DNA from: Mytilinidion resinicola | Taxonomy: Eukaryota; Ascomycota; Dothideomycetes; Mytilinidiales; Mytilinidiaceae | Reading direction: 5' to 3' | NCBI RefSeq assembly: GCF_010093595.1 | Contig: NW_022985468.1 | Coordinates: forward strand, 62,001-126,000 | Length of the DNA: 64,000 bases | Shown here: positions 59,042 to 64,000 of the stretch, piece by piece | Layout: each line of letters starts with the position of its first letter | Position numbering within the stretch: position 1 is the first letter of the stretch | Translations under genes and position numbers: made by a program | Notes under the pieces: generated by a model | Told to the model about the DNA's origin: nothing | What the model saw: only the letters and a program-made list of their open reading frames with translations | Database searches by the model: none

Positions 59042-60791
59042 TCAGGCAAATGGTGGCATGAATGGAACTCCACCAACAACCGCATCGAAAATAGTTAAAT
59101 AATCGACTTGGTTCTCCACATTGAGATCATGCTGGTTCCACACAGCCTCAACCAAATGCTGAATAAAATGAATGTGGCTTGATCTTCGTCTTCGATTCTG
59201 CTGACTTTGTTCAAAGACGTCCAGGATAGCAAGGCGCTGATCGTCGTCAACTGCTTCGCAGGCGATAATGAACAATGGCCAGGCGTTCTGGCATGTTTTC
59301 ATGTCGGTCAACAGCAATATTCCTTCTCTCACAAGTCGTCTATGATGGAATTCTGTTCCTGAAACGCAATGGACCGCCCGATTGACATATATCAAGGACG
59401 CGATTCGATGAAGATCGGAGACCATGGTATTCCGGTCTATCGGTGCCGCAGATTGTGCGTGAATGGGGCCATAATCTCCCACCGCCCTGGAAATGTTCTG
59501 TTCCTGCACCTTCGTGCGCTCCATTTCAGCATTCGTATATTTCATCTCGGAGGAATTCGCGACTATAGCTCGTCTACATGTATGTACAACGAGCTGGAGC
59601 ACATCAGTTGGACAGCCGATGTTGTCCTCTACCTGCCGCAGTGTTAGATGATGCAGAAGAATGTGCAAAAGGCTTCCATTTACCTTTGAACCGCTTCCCT
59701 CGATGGCTCTGGGTGATCTTGCTATTGGAACAAAGCCGCAACCTTCATAAGGTACAGCCCAATGCCTGACTGTGAACTCTGCGAGGGCCTCGTGATAATA
59801 AATCCAATCAAGGAAGACCGAATATTCTTGCCGCACAAGTTTGTGAATTGCTGTTGACGTGTTGATAATCCTTTTCACTGCGCATAGAAATGTTACCCAG
59901 CTCCCTTTGGAGTCTGATTCGAGTGAGAGCTGTGATTATTAGCCGACCATGGCAAGCCTATGTGGACCGGGTTATACTACCTCATAATGATACAAAAGCA
60001 TCATCGCTATCAAGTTCTGAAGCAGCGTCTTCTCGTCGGGCCAGTTGATTGGCTCTTTAACTGATGACATGACAAGACACTTGTAGCGAAAACTCTTCAA
60101 GCTACCGTGAAGCTGTAGTGATGCGAGAGCAAACACGCCTTGTAGGACTGGATTGGTCGCATCGGATGGATCTGAGAAGGCAATTCTCAAGATAAATTGT
60201 GCCAAAACCTCCTCGTCGGTTGGTCCTAGTATCAGTGATCTCGATTCGTTGACTGAGATGTTTTGATCAGTAGGACGATTAGGGTCTAGAGAGTCACCCT
60301 ACATACAGAACCCCAGTAAATGCGACTCTTCTGAGTTTATGACGGTGGGCGATAGATAGTTCGGGCGAGGGAATTTCATGGTACGAAGGTAACGAGCTAC
60401 AGGAAACTGCCGTTAGTATCAAGCAGCTTGACGGTGTATCGGAGGTGATTTTCACCAGAGATCCTTCCGTTCTCTAGCTCCTCTGATAGCGATATGTCCC
60501 AGGAAGATGAATTCAAGAACGTCTTGACATTTGAATGAAGATTATTCACTGCGCGGCGCGTATCTCGCGAGATGATTGCTCTTTTTCTGTCGCCATCTCG
60601 AGGCCAGGACAGCTGGATACCATAGCCTTGACAGACGCGCCCCGCCTTCGTGCAGTTGCCACATCTCGGCCGATGAGAGTCACATCGAACTTTGCGCCCT
60701 AAGTAGAAATCAGCCCATTAACGTTTGTATGGCGGCTTATCCACTCTTGATGGTGTTTACCTTTGCAAGTCCAACAACCTTTTATTCCCAT
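59042..60791 (-). CDS. Zn2Cys6 transcription factor
   Basis: Exons 60791-60761, 60698-60456, 60396-60307, 60252-59981 and 59929-59042 give 507 residues. The cluster is split by intron 1: MGIKGCWTCKG/RKVRCDSHRPRCGNC then TKAGRVCQGYG. All six cysteines are present. The remainder resembles the fungal_trans_2 (PF11951) domain, with ESHLLGFF early, FRYKCLVMSSVKEPINWPDE and a C-terminal helical region ending FDAVVGGVPFMPPFA. It regulates an unknown target. Its tail-to-tail neighbour SDR is a candidate. No in-frame stop or lost residue is seen. Confidence 0.88.
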
Positions 60792-61559
60792 GGCGAGATC
60801 CTTGTGGGGCCAAGCCAGTATGTTCGTCTAAATCGTAGAGACTGCAGGAGTCTTATCACAGTCTAAATTCGATATGGGCTTGGCCTAAGTTCATGATGCG
60901 CCGTGAATCTTCTTTGGTACAATGTTTTAATGCCGGCGTAGAGTGTTCTTATGGAATTACTCACCCCAGTCCGCGCGGGGTGTAATAAGGTCGTCTCGGG
61001 CCAATCGGATCAGAGCAGAGGATTGGTCGGCAACAGTCAGCCACCTACGCCATCACAACTGAGACACGCCAAATCTCGGAGAAAGTTGCATATGATGATT
61101 AAGCACCCCCGGGTCAGTGCGGGCCAAGATATTTATCACGTGATATATCTGATAGATATAGGGCGAGCCTAATCGTAGCCCCCCTTTTTACTCCGTGTAG
61201 CCCCCCCCAAACTGAGTCTAGCTCCGGCCCGTATAAATATTGTTCCACCAATTAAACTTACTCGCTTGCCTTCGTATAGGCTGCGGAGGGCTGCGTAAAA
61301 TGGAGAGTATACATACACAAAACGGAAAGGATGCAGGAGTCTATTCACTCTATCTACTCTAGCTAGTCTAGAAGCGGAAAGCGCCTAGATGGGCTCCGTC
61401 CAATTACAGTCGCATTACACAAAAACTTTGCGCACTTGTGCCTTTGCATAGGCCTGGATAGATGCTATACCAGCCTCTACGGACTCGTAGCGGGCCTAAG
61501 GGGGTGCCCGGAGTGGCATGGTGTTAAGGTGGGATGCTGGAGAGAATGTTGTATATTCA
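60792..61559. other. Intergenic, truncation zone
   Basis: Contains the regulator promoter. At about 61170-61215 there are C-rich runs (TAGCCCCCC twice, 61178 and 61199). The missing C-terminal half of the neighbouring transporter should lie at 60900-61560 and is not there. No element boundary is identified. Confidence 0.4.
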
Positions 61560-62650
61560 CCTGTGATGGCGCCAAGGACATAGACTGGAATGGTCATATA
61601 ATTGACCTGAAGAGAGGCAAAACTAGACCTAATCAGCGAGTTTGAAGTTTTTATCGAGCATAGGTACTCACCCAAGGCCAGCGATAATTGTAGGCAGGAA
61701 GACACCAAATCCGTTAATGGCAACAGACGAAGTAAAGAAAGCTATACCAAGCAGGTAGACAAAGGGGTCCGTGAGAGCAATCTTGATCTATTTCCGGTCG
61801 AATTTTTCCTCTCCTCGGATCATAAAGTCTCGCTGTTTTTTCAGACGCATAGTTTCCCTCTCTTCGGCGTTCAAAAACCATGCCGATTCAACCTCGCCTG
61901 GGAGGAAGAACAAGCCAATACCACAAACAACGATGGTAATCAAGAACTCGATGATGAAGAGCCATCTCCAGGCGGCGAGTCCATTGCGCGATCCCATGGT
62001 CTGGATAGCATATGCGAACAGCCCACCAAAAGCACCGGAGATACATTGGGCGAGATTCGTCGTCATTATACGCTTTCCTGCCAATTCCCGGGGATAGATG
62101 GTGGAAAATAGAAAGGCGAAACCCTGGGCAAGGCCGGCTTCAGCGGCATTCAACAGCATACGGATGACGATAGCCTGGCCGTAGGTATGGATAAACGCAG
62201 TCCCAAGCGTTAAGATACTCCAGAGGACGAATGCAGTGCCGATCGATTTTTTAGCACCCCAGCGCCTGACAGCCAGGACCCAAGGGACCTCAAAGAGAAT
62301 GGTGCTGACGCTCGATAGCGTCTGGATATTGCCAAACTGGCCGCCATGGAGTCCGAGGTCTTGGTCGAAGCCGAAGACCCGAGCATTTCCAAGCTGATCA
62401 ACTATTAGTAACAATGGGATTCGCGGAGCAAAGGCTTCACTCACGTTGTTTCGGTCTAGGGTAGACAGAACAAGGAAGATGACCGAAACCGGCACGGCAT
62501 ATCTGTCAAATTTCTTGCGACAAGCTGCTTCTTTCAGGGGATCAATGTGAATGATTGTGCCTAGCTTACTTCCCCGGAGTCATAGTCGACAGGGTTCTCA
62601 GTGTCGGCTAGGGCAGACTTCTTTGTTTCCATGGTCGGCTTAGACTCCAT
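61560..62650 (-). pseudogene. Decayed MFS transporter (ACS-type)
   Basis: The start is the ATG at 62650 (MESKPTMETKKS). The conserved HIDPLKEAACRKKFDRYAVP lies in a different frame from this N-terminus, with a TAG between and only about 20 bp separating them, too short for an intron. An in-frame 51-nt intron (62444-62394) restores LDRNN/LGNARVFGFDQDLG. The first six membrane segments follow, with GNIQTLSSVSTILFEVPW and FFLPGEVESAWFLN. An in-frame TAG at about 61787 interrupts FDRK/IKIALTDPFVYLLGIAFF, where relatives have a residue such as Tyr. Coding continues to VNYMTIPVYVLGAIT at about 61562, then the rest is missing. It resembles anion:cation symporters of the allantoate permease family. 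Confidence 0.82.
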
Positions 62651-63031
62651 TGTGTAGCCTATAGTGGGGACAATTGTGCAAAGATGTGGATGTGAAGGTT
62701 GAGATGTCGCAAGTGAGCTGTTGAAGAAAGAGTCGCCAGGTCGCATTCCCAGAATATATACAGCCCATTTCGTGGTCTTTCGGGAGGGGTCGTTATTGCA
62801 CTGCCAAGTTGCGATGATTGGTGGCCATATCATGATAGCAGTAGGCAAGTGTGGCGCGGCCAATGGGTGCTCGATTACCTAGGTAGCAATGGTGCACCGA
62901 TCGGCTTAAGCCGAAGAACCATTGTAAATGACTTATCCCTATTTGATAGCGGCACCCCTCATCTACCATCATCGCTATCGCAGTCGCAAACTCCATGCCG
63001 AAACTCGAAGTGTGAAGATCAGAAATCGCAG
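62651..63031. promoter_or_regulatory. Divergent intergenic region
   Basis: 381 bp between the decayed transporter and the right-edge regulator. This divergent layout is common when a regulator controls its neighbouring transporter. Confidence 0.4.
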
Positions 63032-64000
63032 ATGGATTCGCTATCGCGCCCGAGTCCGAGGCTTGCGAGAGCGGTGACGGCGTGTCAGAGGTGAGTCGGA
63101 CGAATGGGCATGGCCGGCGTGGCTCACTAGGTGCACAGGTGTCGTCGGAGAAAGCAGAAAGTAATCATGACCTTCGCTCCAGCCCGAACATCGTGTCGCT
63201 GATAGTTGCGTGTACGCGCAGTGCGATCTGAAGCATCCCGATTGCTCGAATTGCGAAAGCGCACACGTCCGGTGCTTGACTTATCACTCAGGGAAACATG
63301 CCGAAGTGAGTACAATGAGAATTGATCGGACTCCCATCGCACGTCACTAAACCCTTGCAAGATACCTCGCAATTACGTGTCCGAACTAGAGGCGCAGGTC
63401 GAACAGTTGAATCGGGAAAATCAAGAACTACGAACGCGAACTCAGCCTACTCAAGTCATCAGTGCAGATTATACTTCGTTAGCACCGTCTTCTCCGGTAA
63501 CACGCGAACTCAGCAGCACTCCTGCAGAAGAATCTGCGACCTCTAACGAAACCTCAAGGCATCTCTAAGATTTGGTCAAGAGTGTCAGGGACGTCGTAGT
63601 TGAGCCGTCAAGACAGCCGCGGTTCTTGGGACCAAGCAGTGGCATCACGCTCGCCAGAATGGTTATGGCATCAATCCGCACCGACGCCCTGCCACCCTCT
63701 GCTCTATTCCCTAAAGACCGTTCACATGGCCAATATTCGTCTGCGTCTGCGCCTGCACTAGCACCCGAGTCTTCTCTTCCCCAACGCTACGCTGCAGATC
63801 ATCTTGTCCAGGTCTACTTCCAGTACCGTACGCCCCATCTACCAATCATGGAGCGGTCACAGGTCGAGGAAGCCCTTGAGAGCGCCTACCTCTTCATAGT
63901 CGGTCACCAACCCGCAAATCGAGTAGTCGAGAGGGATATTTTCACTACCTACATGATCTTCGCCATCGCCCTCTGCAACGTTCCCAATCCGTCTGGTGGT
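63032..64000 (+). pseudogene. Zn2Cys6 regulator with in-frame stop, partial
   Basis: Exons 63032-63090, 63139-63160, 63222-63305 and 63362 onward, running off the right edge. The zinc cluster is complete across the introns (ACQRCRRRKQKCDLKHPDCSNC, in segments, then ESAHVRC), followed by a coiled coil (YVSELEAQVEQLNRENQEL). A TAA at 63566-63568 follows ETSRHL. In the same frame coding continues at once with DLVKSVRDVVVEPS and QPRFLGPSSGITLARMVM to the window end. CAA-to-TAA is one possible origin. No intron with matching phase removes the stop. It could be a dead gene, a natural allele or a sequence error. Confidence 0.75.

Overview
The window is nuclear DNA of a filamentous ascomycete (Pezizomycotina). 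The evidence is the many short GT-AG introns (about 40-80 nt, several with CTAAC/ACTAAC branch sites), fungal-specific families (Zn2Cys6 regulators, a fungal AP-1, HP1, a RAP1 with BRCT, Myb and C-terminal domains, a DUF7708 STAND-like protein) and a pogo-type transposon. A Dothideomycete is my best guess, but that is inference. Exon joins were worked out by hand by extending reading frames across GT-AG introns until protein families and codon phase agreed.

Layout. 0-5 kb: a gene fragment running off the left edge, an orphan coiled-coil gene, two tandem paralogues of unknown function (one with an in-frame stop) and a degenerate tRNA-like sequence. 5-13 kb: a BAHD-like acyltransferase, a hydrolase-fold protein lacking its nucleophile serine, and a type II membrane DXD glycosyltransferase. 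14-23 kb is a conserved housekeeping block: PAN2 (mRNA deadenylation), SWF1 (DHHC palmitoyltransferase) and divergently RAP1 (telomere protein), followed by a 115-bp tandem repeat. 24.7-34.3 kb is the most unusual block: an amidoligase beside a gamma-glutamylcyclotransferase-like gene, an AAA+ ATPase, and a STAND-like protein with a decayed Walker A and a DSL repeat tail. 35-40 kb: SPF30 (Tudor splicing factor) and an AP-1/Yap1 oxidative-stress regulator. 40-42.8 kb is gene-poor with degenerate repeats. 42.8-47.3 kb: a Zn2Cys6 regulator with an MFS transporter, probably a small regulated unit. 49-54.6 kb: a tiny membrane protein, HP1 and CCT5. 54.7-57.5 kb: a gene-poor, AT-rich stretch ending in a pogo-like DNA transposon with long inverted repeats and a deleted catalytic core. 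57.9-60.8 kb: a short-chain dehydrogenase tail-to-tail with a Zn2Cys6 regulator. 61.5-64 kb: a decayed MFS transporter divergent from another Zn2Cys6 regulator that has an in-frame stop.

How parts fit together. The housekeeping genes act independently. The accessory blocks look like small metabolic or regulatory units: ligase plus cyclotransferase, regulator plus transporter, dehydrogenase plus regulator, and a dying transporter plus regulator. The amidoligase/cyclotransferase pair is the best candidate for an undescribed pathway.
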